Positions 1-5,986 of a stretch of 6,460 nt of DNA are shown piece by piece (position 1 is the stretch's first letter; each line of letters starts with the position of its first letter). This DNA comes from Clostridia bacterium (lineage in GTDB: Bacteria; Bacillota_A; Clostridia; Oscillospirales; CAG-272). The DNA is taken from NCBI GenBank assembly GCA_017472105.1, contig JAFUQY010000230.1, positions 1 to 6,460 of the forward strand, read 5' to 3'. Below the pieces are notes generated by a model. The model had not been told where the DNA came from. It saw nothing but the letters and a program-made list of their open reading frames with translations, and ran no database searches. Position numbers and translations under genes: made by a program.

Positions 1-341
1 ATCGTCAGATGTCTGTGGTTGTCTTTATTATTCGGCTGGAGAGTACGCACTTTGTCATAACGTACAATTTGATGACATTGCATCTGTGCAGAGTGATCGT
101 TGGCGGCGCTTGTGAGTGACCTTCCCCTGAGCAGTGAAGAATACCACGGACATCTGCTGATCCGAGAGGGACATTCACAGATTCTTCGGGCACTGAGTTT
201 GGCTGCAATTGCCGGCGATTTTCGCCCTCTGAATGACAGAATTGTGCGTATGCCTTGCTGACATGAGTATTATGCGGAATGTTACTGAATCCCAAAACCG
301 CCCCATCCCGCAAAATTCCTGTTGAATCCGCCCAATTCCAC
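1..341. other. Upstream intergenic region without a supported gene
   Basis: I see no convincing gene here. The three forward frames from the left edge close at 58-60, near 113 and at 114-116, and none of the short peptides is recognisable, so the 3' end of an upstream gene cannot be shown or excluded. A reverse-strand frame stays open over 5-313 (102 codons), but it has no recognisable motif and crosses the inverted-repeat structure at 114-239. The stretch also holds a small perfect hairpin, GGCGA-TTT-TCGCC at 214-226. The region is best read as intergenic DNA ahead of the fucI promoter. Confidence 0.5.
114..239. repeat. Possible decayed inverted-repeat (MITE-like) element
   Basis: GAAGAAT at 136-142 is matched by its exact reverse complement ATTCTTC at 181-187. 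The flanks are roughly complementary too: CTGAGCAGT at 127-135 against GGGCACTGAG at 188-197. Farther out, GTGACC at 116-121 and GAATGACAG at 231-239 look like degenerate outer ends. From memory, this resembles the dispersed bacterial repeats that read GTCATTCTGAGCG ... GAAGAATCT ... ATTCTTC ... CTCAGAATGAC. The copy here is imperfect, with gaps in both arms and a 38-base spacer, so it would be an old copy or a chance resemblance. No transposase is nearby. Confidence 0.3.
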
Positions 342-370
342 TTGCAATGCGCGGCAAAGAATGCTATAAT
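342..370 (+). promoter_or_regulatory. Sigma-A type promoter of the fucI operon
   Basis: A -35 box TTGCAA (342-347) is followed by a 17-bp spacer and a perfect -10 box TATAAT (365-370). TG at 362-363, one base before the -10, adds the extended -10 motif. Transcription should start near 377, giving a leader of about 39 bases before the fucI ATG at 416. The good spacing and the position just ahead of a well-identified gene make this a reliable call. The -10 box lies inside a palindrome, annotated separately. Confidence 0.85.
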
Positions 371-375
371 AGCAT
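361..375. promoter_or_regulatory. Perfect 7-1-7 palindrome over the fucI -10 box, candidate operator
   Basis: ATGCTAT (361-367), a central A, then ATAGCAT (369-375) form a perfect inverted repeat. The symmetry covers the whole -10 hexamer and extends four bases upstream and five downstream of it. A dimeric repressor bound here would block RNA polymerase, which would suit a sugar-inducible operon. TATAAT is itself partly self-complementary, so some of the symmetry comes free. No regulator gene is in the window, so the binding protein is unknown. Confidence 0.4.
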
Positions 376-415
376 CAAAGAATGAAATTTATCTTCTACG
401 AAAGGTGCATCAATT

Positions 416-2230
416 ATGGCAAAATCCAGACTTGTGGGCGATTACCCGGTTATCGGCATCCGACCCACCATCGACGGCAGACGCGGTCCTCTCAAGGTCC
501 GTGAATCCCTCGAAGATCAGACCATGGCAATGGCGAAGGCAGCCGAGAAGCTGATTACCGAAAATCTCCGGTATTCCAACGGCGAACCCGTGAAGGTTGT
601 CATCGCGGACACCACCATCGGACGTGTCGGTGAAGCCGCTGCCTGTGCCGCAAAATTCCGTAAGGAAGGCGTGGATATCACCCTCACCGTGACTCCCTGC
701 TGGTGCTACGGCTCCGAAACCATGGACCAGGATCCGAGCACCATCAAGGCGGTATGGGGCTTCAACGGAACCGAAAGACCCGGTGCGGTTTATCTCGCGT
801 CCGTTCTCGCAACCCATGCACAGAAGGGTCTCCCGGCGTTCGGCATTTACGGTCACGACGTCCAGAACCTCGACGAAGTCACCGACATTCCCGCGGACGT
901 TCAGGAAAAGATCCTCCGTTTCGCACGTGCGGCAGTTGCGGCGGCTACCATGCGCGGAAAGAGCTATCTCCAGATCGGCTCCATCTGCATGGGCATCGGC
1001 GGCTCCATCATCGACTCCCGCTTCATTGAAGAATACCTCGGCATGCGCGTGGAATCCGTGGACGAAGTGGAACTCATCCGCCGCATGACCGAAGGCATCT
1101 ACGATCAGGCGGAATACGAAAAGGCGCTCGCATGGACGAAGGCAAACTGCATCGAAGGCTTCGACAAGAACCCCGAAGACATGCAGAAGACCCGCGAGGA
1201 AAAGGACGCGCAGTGGGAATTCGTCGTCAAGATGATGGTCATCATCAAGGACCTCATGAACGGCAACCCGAACCTTCCCGAAGGCTGTGAAGAGGAAATG
1301 GTCGGTCACAACGCCATCGCCGCAGGCTTCCAGGGTCAGAGACAGTGGACGGACTTCTATCCGAACTGCGACTATCCCGAAGCGATGCTCAACTCCTCCT
1401 TCGACTGGAACGGCGCGCGGGAACCCTACATTCTCGCAACCGAAAACGACGTTCTCAACGGTCTCGGCATGCTCTTCATGAAGCTGCTGACCAACCGTCC
1501 CCAGATGTTCGCAGACGTCCGTACCTACTGGAGCCCCGAGGCGGTAAAGCGCGCGTCCGGCTATGACGTGGAAGGCGTTGCAAAGGAAAACGGCGGCTTC
1601 ATCCACCTCATCAACTCCGGCGCATGCTGCATTGACGCAAACGGTCAGGCAAAGGACGAAAACGGCACGCCCGTGATGAAGGAATGGTACAACGTGACCG
1701 AAGCGGATCAGAAGGCGATCATGGAAAACACCACGTGGAACTTCGCTGACCTCGGCTACTTCCGCGGCGGCGGGTACTCCTCCCGTTTCGTAACCAAGGC
1801 GGAAATGCCGTGCACGATGATCCGACTCAATCTCGTTCAGGGGCTCGGTCCGGTTTTACAGATTGCCGAAGGCTGGACAGTATGCCTCCCCGACGAAGTC
1901 ACCGACGTTCTGTGGAAGAGAACCGACTACACATGGCCCTGCACATGGTTCGCTCCTCGCTGTGACGGTAAGGAAGGCAGCCCCTTCAAGACCGCGTATG
2001 ACGTCATGAACAACTGGGGCGCAAACCACGGTGCCATCAGCTACGGTCACATCGGTGCGGATCTCATCACGCTCTGCTCCATGCTCCGTATCCCCGTATG
2101 CATGCACAACGTTCCCACCGAAAAGATCTTCCGTCCCGCCGCATGGAACGCGTTCGGCATGGACAGGGAAGGCGCGGATTACAGAGCATGCGCAAACTAC
2201 GGCCCGCTTTACAAGAGAACCAACGGCTGA
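416..2230 (+). CDS. fucI: L-fucose isomerase
   Basis: This cytoplasmic, metal-dependent (usually Mn2+) ketol isomerase converts L-fucose to L-fuculose, the first step of fucose catabolism; the family also converts D-arabinose to D-ribulose. The 604-residue product matches the family length (591 in E. coli, from memory) and its motifs throughout: [12 protein letters not shown] near the N-terminus, [95 protein letters not shown] and a C-terminal NYGPLYKR. The E. coli catalytic Glu337, Asp361 and His528 correspond to Glu343 (TEND), Asp367 (FADV) and His538 (GANHG), and the Glu-Asp spacing of 24 is kept. The ATG at 416 has AAGGTG (402-407) eight bases upstream. The gene is intact, is first in a two-gene operon, and uses the C-ending codons and AAG lysine typical of well-expressed genes. 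No fuculokinase or fuculose-phosphate aldolase adjoins it. Confidence 0.97.
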   Translation: MAKSRLVGDYPVIGIRPTIDGRRGPLKVRESLEDQTMAMAKAAEKLITENLRYSNGEPVKVVIADTTIGRVGEAAACAAKFRKEGVDITLTVTPCWCYGSETMDQDPSTIKAVWGFNGTERPGAVYLASVLATHAQKGLPAFGIYGHDVQNLDEVTDIPADVQEKILRFARAAVAAATMRGKSYLQIGSICMGIGGSIIDSRFIEEYLGMRVESVDEVELIRRMTEGIYDQAEYEKALAWTKANCIEGFDKNPEDMQKTREEKDAQWEFVVKMMVIIKDLMNGNPNLPEGCEEEMVGHNAIAAGFQGQRQWTDFYPNCDYPEAMLNSSFDWNGAREPYILATENDVLNGLGMLFMKLLTNRPQMFADVRTYWSPEAVKRASGYDVEGVAKENGGFIHLINSGACCIDANGQAKDENGTPVMKEWYNVTEADQKAIMENTTWNFADLGYFRGGGYSSRFVTKAEMPCTMIRLNLVQGLGPVLQIAEGWTVCLPDEVTDVLWKRTDYTWPCTWFAPRCDGKEGSPFKTAYDVMNNWGANHGAISYGHIGADLITLCSMLRIPVCMHNVPTEKIFRPAAWNAFGMDREGADYRACANYGPLYKRTNG

Positions 2231-2275
2231 TCTGCCGGCGAAGAAATACCAAAATACCACAGAAAGAAACAGAAA

Positions 2276-3382
2276 ATGGATTATACTCAGAAATTACAGT
2301 ACCACTACCGCCCCGAAAAGGGATGGATCAACGACCCCAACGGCCTTGTGTACTATCAGGGCTACTACCACATCTTCTATCAGCACGCTCCGGATTACGA
2401 AATTCCGTGGAAGCAGCCCATGCACTGGGGACACGCAAGAACGAAGGATTTCCTGAACTGGGAAGAACTGCCGGTTGCGCTGTTCCCGGGTGAAACCTAC
2501 GACAAGAACGGATGCTGGTCCGGTACCGCGGTCGTAAAGGACGATACCCTGTATCTGTTCTACGCGTCCATCCTCGATCTGCCCGAAGGCGGCAACATCC
2601 AGTCCGTGAGCGTGGCATACTCCACCGACGGCGTTCATTTCGAAAAGTACGAAGGCAACCCCGTCATCGATAAGTATCCGGCGGACGGCTGTCCCGATTT
2701 CCGCGATCCCGCGCTGTGCTGCATCGACGGCGTTTATTACTGCGTCATGGCTTCCGGTCATGCCGAGTCCCGCACCGGACGTCTTCTGCTCTACCGGAGT
2801 GAGGATCTGTTCCATTGGGAATACTGCGGCATCATGAGCGAATGGGCGGAATCCAGATTCACCGAATGCCCCTCTTTCATGCAGGCTGAGGACGGTCTGT
2901 TCATGCTGACGGCATCCGTTTGCCCGCTGGAAAAGCGCCACTATTTCTCCGTGATGTACGGTGACTTCAAGGACGGCGTGTTCACCATGAAGTACTCCGC
3001 GGAAGTGGACAAGGGTCCCGACCAGTATGCGGGTCAGGCGTTCCGCGATCATCTCGGCAGAAATCTCCTGATCTCCTGGGTTCCCGGCTGGGAATACTCC
3101 GGATTTGTCAAGGATCACGACGTCGGATGCATGTCCGTTCCGCGTGAACTCACGATCAAGGACGGCGTGATTACCGCGTACCCGATCGAAGAGCTGCGCC
3201 ATCTGCTCAAGGATGAGGACGAAGCGGTAAAGAGAACCGAAACCGGCTTTGTGATCGAAAGAGAAGGCCGCACTCCCGTCGTTTACGAAGGCGAGATCAG
3301 CGACCTCAAGATCCTGCGCGACGGCTACATCGTTGAAGTCTACGTCAACGGCGGCCGCGAGGTTTATACCGCTCTGCTGTAA
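2276..3382 (+). CDS. Glycoside hydrolase family 32 beta-fructosidase, compact form
   Basis: GH32 enzymes hydrolyse fructosides such as sucrose, sucrose-6-phosphate, inulin or levan oligomers with retention of configuration. The signature residues are present: WINDPNG at 17-23 (nucleophile Asp20), MHWGHARTKDFLNWE, WSGT at 81-84, FRDP with transition-state stabiliser Asp144, and ECPS with acid/base Glu197. The five-bladed propeller seems to end in the VPREL / YPIEEL region near residues 290-310. Only about 57 residues follow, yet they end in the usual GH32 closing pattern (DGYIVEVYVNGGREVYTAL). The protein is 368 residues against roughly 450-500 for typical bacterial members, so most of the C-terminal beta-sandwich is missing or reduced. 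There is no signal peptide, so it should act in the cytoplasm on imported substrate; sucrose-6-phosphate hydrolase or fructo-oligosaccharide hydrolase are the main options. It lies 45 bases after fucI. The bases before its ATG are A-rich (AGAAAGAAACAG) with no clear Shine-Dalgarno sequence. The family is certain, the substrate is not. Confidence 0.93.
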   Translation: MDYTQKLQYHYRPEKGWINDPNGLVYYQGYYHIFYQHAPDYEIPWKQPMHWGHARTKDFLNWEELPVALFPGETYDKNGCWSGTAVVKDDTLYLFYASILDLPEGGNIQSVSVAYSTDGVHFEKYEGNPVIDKYPADGCPDFRDPALCCIDGVYYCVMASGHAESRTGRLLLYRSEDLFHWEYCGIMSEWAESRFTECPSFMQAEDGLFMLTASVCPLEKRHYFSVMYGDFKDGVFTMKYSAEVDKGPDQYAGQAFRDHLGRNLLISWVPGWEYSGFVKDHDVGCMSVPRELTIKDGVITAYPIEELRHLLKDEDEAVKRTETGFVIEREGRTPVVYEGEISDLKILRDGYIVEVYVNGGREVYTALL

Positions 3383-3403
3383 GCCGGAGTCATATTCTGA
3401 ATA

Positions 3404-3451
3404 AAACGGAAACCGTGTGGAGGAAACTTCATGCGGTTTTCTGTTTGTCTT
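3404..3451 (+). terminator. Rho-independent terminator after the GH32 gene
   Basis: Bases 3410-3422 pair with 3427-3439 over 13 positions (10 Watson-Crick, three G-T) around a GAAA tetraloop at 3423-3426, a stable GNRA loop. G3409-T3440 and G3408-C3441 lengthen the stem. With T3442 bulged, C3407-G3443 and three A-T pairs (3404-3406 with 3444-3446) extend it further. A T-rich tract (TGTTTGTCTT) follows and an A-run precedes, the standard layout. It lies 22 bases past the GH32 stop and ends just before the next promoter, so it closes the fucI-GH32 unit. Confidence 0.85.
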
Positions 3452-3456
3452 GTGTA

Positions 3457-3485
3457 TTGACAAAGCCACAAATGTATGATATACT
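3457..3485 (+). promoter_or_regulatory. Near-consensus sigma-A promoter of the lipoprotein gene
   Basis: A perfect -35 box TTGACA (3457-3462), a 17-bp spacer and TATACT (3480-3485) form a near-ideal promoter. TG at 3477-3478, one base before the -10, gives an extended -10 as well. The start of transcription is expected near 3492. This separates the lipoprotein from the operon before it and argues against any start codon at or before about 3492. No clear operator is visible, so expression may be fairly constitutive. Confidence 0.9.
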
Positions 3486-3510
3486 GGTGCTGTGATAAAT
3501 TGCAGACAAC

Positions 3511-3517
3511 GGAGGTG
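3511..3517 (+). promoter_or_regulatory. Ribosome binding site that fixes the lipoprotein start
   Basis: GGAGGTG is a strong Shine-Dalgarno match, with GGAGG ending six bases before the ATG at 3522. An in-frame ATG at 3492 lies at the predicted transcription start and would put ten extra residues (MINCRQRRCA) before the lipoprotein signal peptide. The RBS and the clean signal peptide both select 3522. Confidence 0.9.
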
Positions 3518-3521
3518 CGCA

Positions 3522-5816
3522 ATGAAATTCATCGCAGGAATTCTGCTGGTTCTGACAGTTCTGTTCACCGGATGCGGAAAAACAGAGGAAGAAATCACGA
3601 CCCTGTATCAGATTGCATCGGAGATCACCACGGCGGCAGGATGTCACCGGGCATCGGAACTGCGTCCGGACGGAACGTATGTGTGGTCGAAATCCGAATA
3701 TGACACGGAAGGGAATAACAACGGCGGTACTTATCTGACGAAAAACGGCGAAGAGATCAGACTGTCCTCCCAGACCGCTGAACGGATTTATTTGGGAAAG
3801 CATGGGATTTACACCGTGGAGCCGTCCCCGGAGAAGCTGAGCGAAAAAATCCTTGCGAAATACGGCTATGACGGAACGCGGATTGTCTCTGTACCCACGG
3901 ATGATATCAAACCGGAAGGAGCGGCAGGCAATTACCCCGGAGACCATGACGATCTGCCGAATGTTCTGCCCATGACGGAAACGGAGGACGGGATTCTCCT
4001 GCTCTGGGGCAGCTGTCTGCTCACACTGTCCGATGAATTTGCGGTGCTGGAATCGGAAAAACTGCCGGGAACGGGCTTTGCGGTTTTTGAGGATGGGGAC
4101 GCATGGGTTCTCTTCCGGGAAAAGAAAATTATGAAGCTGATGAACACCGCCACCGATGCCGTTTATGAAGTTCCCGCAAGGTTCGCCGGCACCGGTACCT
4201 TCACGCAGGCTGAACTGTGCGCTGTACATGATGGATACGCGTACGCGTGGGATTCCTACGGTCTGTTCCGCTGGGATGCCGACAATCCTGCCGCCGCCGA
4301 TGAAATCGCAGTCACCGAAATGGCGGATTTCATGGGAAGCGGTGTTCCGGGTTCGGCAGTAAAGCAGTGCGTTCCCGATTTTTCCGAGGACGCGATGACG
4401 CTGGGAATCCGCTGGGGTGAATCGGTCAGCGGCAAAAACGGCATGGAATTTGTGTACCGGCTGGCACGTCTGGTTCCCGCATCTGCGGAAAACGGAGATT
4501 TTGTCACGCTTCAGCTTGTCCTTGCCTCACAGAACAGCGAGATCGCCGCGGAAGTTATCGCTTTCAACCGGGAACACACGGATGTGAAAATTTCGGTCAC
4601 CGACTATTCCCGGTTCAACACTGCGGAAGACCTGACTGCCGGTGTGACGCGGCTGCGGATCGATCTGGAAACGGGAATCCTGAAACCGGATCTTCTCCTG
4701 CTGAACGATCTCCTTTATGCGGAAATTGCCGAGGATATGCCGGGATATTTCACCGACCTGTATCCTCTCATGACCGGGGAAGTAAAGCCGGAGAGCCTGT
4801 GGAAATGTGCCCGTTCCTTTGAATCCGACGGAAAGCTGTATGCACTGGGAGCACGTTTTACACTGGACTCCCTGATCGGAAAGACGGAAAGCCTGAACGG
4901 TGTGACATCGCTGACGTTTGACAGTGCTCTCGAGCTTGCCGCAAATCTCCCGGATGGCGTTTCCTTCACGGAAAAGCTGACGAAGTCCGGTGCGCAGAAC
5001 CTCTTCCTGCGGTATCAGGCGGAGATGTTCCCGGATGCGGATGTTTTCACCGGTCAGGCGTTCCGGGACTTTATTGCATGGATGAACACCCTTCCGGAAA
5101 CGGCGCAGGAATCCCGGCAGACCGGTCCCAGTGCATCGGAAATTCTTGCGGGAACTGCGTCGGGAGATTCTTATGAATCAGAGGACGGCGAAAATCCATA
5201 CGATACCGGCAGGATTCTGCTGAGGGACTTCAGAGCGGATGCGCCGGACACATACCTGAGCGCGCTGAACACATTCGGGCTGACATCCGCGGATGATCTC
5301 GCATGGCTCGGGTATCCCACTGCCGGTGAAAACGGGGTTCTCGTTACCTTCGGAGAGGTGCTGACCATTCCGGCCTGCGGCGAACATCCCGATTCCGCGT
5401 GGGACTTCATCGAATGGACGCTGGTTTCCGCCGGAGAAGAGGTATCCGCCGCTGCCGATTCGCCGGACATGAAATTCACCTCACTGAAACAGCCGTATCT
5501 GGATTACATGACCGCCCTTGCAGGAACAGAGATCTTCTTCGCCCATGCCGGATTCCGCATCACCGGACGTGATCTGCATGAAAAATACAGAAACGGTGCG
5601 ATTGACGGTGCTCCCGGGAATCTGTACACATTCGATGCCTCTTACAGATCCGCGCTGACCGGACTTCTGGATTCGCCGGGTATGACTGCCGCCGCACAGA
5701 CCGATTCCGATCTGCTTGTCATCATCCGTGAGGAGCTGAACCGTCCCGGGGATCCTGCCGCTGCTGCCGAAGCAATCCGAAGCCGTGCGGGACTCTATCT
5801 GGCGGAAAAAGAATAA
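3522..5816 (+). CDS. Large lipoprotein with extracellular solute-binding domain
   Basis: The 764-residue product begins with a lipoprotein signal peptide: a short basic start (MK), a hydrophobic stretch, then LFTG before Cys18. The Phe at -3 is a little unusual. It should be anchored outside the membrane. From about residue 326 it resembles ABC-transporter family 1 solute-binding proteins: a strand-helix start (VTLQLVLASQNSEIAAEVIAFN), PDLLLLNDLLYAEIAE with YFTDLYPLM, and near residue 615 a late TIPACGEHPDSAWDFIEWTL segment. Residues about 40-320 are not recognisable by family, but contain recurring strand-like units with aromatic and Asp/Gly turns (GILLLWGSCLLTLSDEF, GDAWVLFREKKIMKL, GYAYAWDSYGLFRWD), suggesting a beta-propeller. 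Usual solute-binding proteins are 400-550 residues, so this is an enlarged form. It has its own promoter, no permease or ATPase gene adjoins it, and its codon use is less biased (more AAA, CTG, GGA) than its neighbours'. A sugar ligand is only a guess from context; a sensory role is also possible. Confidence 0.82.
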   Translation: MKFIAGILLVLTVLFTGCGKTEEEITTLYQIASEITTAAGCHRASELRPDGTYVWSKSEYDTEGNNNGGTYLTKNGEEIRLSSQTAERIYLGKHGIYTVEPSPEKLSEKILAKYGYDGTRIVSVPTDDIKPEGAAGNYPGDHDDLPNVLPMTETEDGILLLWGSCLLTLSDEFAVLESEKLPGTGFAVFEDGDAWVLFREKKIMKLMNTATDAVYEVPARFAGTGTFTQAELCAVHDGYAYAWDSYGLFRWDADNPAAADEIAVTEMADFMGSGVPGSAVKQCVPDFSEDAMTLGIRWGESVSGKNGMEFVYRLARLVPASAENGDFVTLQLVLASQNSEIAAEVIAFNREHTDVKISVTDYSRFNTAEDLTAGVTRLRIDLETGILKPDLLLLNDLLYAEIAEDMPGYFTDLYPLMTGEVKPESLWKCARSFESDGKLYALGARFTLDSLIGKTESLNGVTSLTFDSALELAANLPDGVSFTEKLTKSGAQNLFLRYQAEMFPDADVFTGQAFRDFIAWMNTLPETAQESRQTGPSASEILAGTASGDSYESEDGENPYDTGRILLRDFRADAPDTYLSALNTFGLTSADDLAWLGYPTAGENGVLVTFGEVLTIPACGEHPDSAWDFIEWTLVSAGEEVSAAADSPDMKFTSLKQPYLDYMTALAGTEIFFAHAGFRITGRDLHEKYRNGAIDGAPGNLYTFDASYRSALTGLLDSPGMTAAAQTDSDLLVIIREELNRPGDPAAAAEAIRSRAGLYLAEKE

Positions 5817-5846
5817 ATGCCGGCAGAATTTCAAGCAAAAACCACA

Positions 5847-5867
5847 ATACCGCACCGTAAACGGTAT
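5847..5867 (+). terminator. Weak hairpin after the lipoprotein gene, doubtful terminator
   Basis: ATACCG (5847-5852) and CGGTAT (5862-5867) can pair around a nine-base loop. An alternative is ACCG-TAAA-CGGT at 5854-5865. The hairpin is 30 bases past the lipoprotein stop, where a terminator is expected, but it is followed by AAAAAATTTACATT and not by a T-run, so it is a poor intrinsic terminator in the + direction. I found nothing better between 5817 and 5899. Confidence 0.25.
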
Positions 5868-5899
5868 AAAAAATTTACATTCACATTCCCCCAACCCTA

Positions 5900-5928
5900 T
5901 TGATTTTTTCCGCCGTATGGGTTACAAT
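5900..5928 (+). promoter_or_regulatory. Sigma-A type promoter of the aldolase gene
   Basis: TTGATT (5900-5905) and TACAAT (5923-5928) are separated by exactly 17 bp, and the area is AT-rich compared with its surroundings. Transcription should begin near 5935, leaving a leader of about 38 bases before the inferred ATT start at 5973. The match is good although not perfect, and the position ahead of a glycolytic gene fits. Confidence 0.8.
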
Positions 5929-5929
5929 A

Positions 5930-5952
5930 TTATAGTTGGAAAAATACTATAA
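5930..5952. repeat. Inverted repeat at the aldolase transcription start
   Basis: TTATAGT (5930-5936) and ACTATAA (5946-5952) are perfect 7-base inverted repeats with a nine-base spacer. They lie across and just after the predicted transcription start, where an operator or a small leader stem could act. The sequence is AT-rich, so chance is a serious alternative. No related site is visible at the other two promoters. Confidence 0.3.
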
Positions 5953-5958
5953 AAATAC

Positions 5959-5963
5959 AGGAG
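5959..5963 (+). promoter_or_regulatory. Ribosome binding site of the aldolase gene
   Basis: AGGAG is the only good Shine-Dalgarno match in the leader. It ends nine bases before ATT at 5973, an acceptable distance. It is only two bases from the ATG at 5966, too close for normal initiation there. The next in-frame ATG at 5997 is 33 bases away, too far, and would remove conserved residues. The site therefore supports initiation at or next to 5973. Confidence 0.7.
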
Positions 5964-5965
5964 AT

Positions 5966-5986
5966 ATGACTTATTGCACTCGTTAA
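5966..5986 (+). other. Six-codon mini-ORF overlapping the aldolase start
   Basis: ATG at 5966-5968 opens a frame coding for M-T-Y-C-T-R and closes with TAA at 5984-5986. It overlaps the first codons of the aldolase in another frame. A +1 shift after its third codon (skipping T5975) would enter the aldolase frame at GCA-CTC. The Shine-Dalgarno is only two bases away, so efficient translation is doubtful. It may have no function; it is recorded because it bears on the odd aldolase start. Confidence 0.2.

Noticed and set aside
214..226. Small hairpin GGCGA-TTT-TCGCC as a terminator or operator
   Set aside because: Five pairs with a three-base loop and no T-run on either side is too weak to call a terminator, and nothing ties it to a gene.
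5..313. A 102-codon reverse-strand frame in the left intergenic region
   Set aside because: It resembles no family I know, has no good ribosome binding site that I can see, and runs through the inverted-repeat structure, which is the better explanation of the sequence.
410..1606. A 398-codon open frame on the reverse strand opposite fucI
   Set aside because: It lies wholly antisense to a gene with strong family motifs from end to end. Its protein is rich in His, Val, Phe and Asp in a way expected from reading a codon-biased gene backwards, and it has no recognisable domain.
3492..3521. Ten-residue longer start for the lipoprotein
   Set aside because: The ATG at 3492 falls at the predicted transcription start and lacks a ribosome binding site. 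It would place charged residues and extra Cys before an otherwise normal lipoprotein signal.
2294..3598. A 434-codon open frame on the reverse strand opposite the GH32 gene
   Set aside because: It is antisense to GH32 and crosses the terminator and the lipoprotein promoter. Its sequence has no recognisable motif.
5817..5903. A 28-codon frame (begins MPAEFQAK) starting directly after the lipoprotein stop
   Set aside because: It has no ribosome binding site of its own, a Lys/Thr/Phe-rich composition without motif, and runs into the -35 box of the aldolase promoter.
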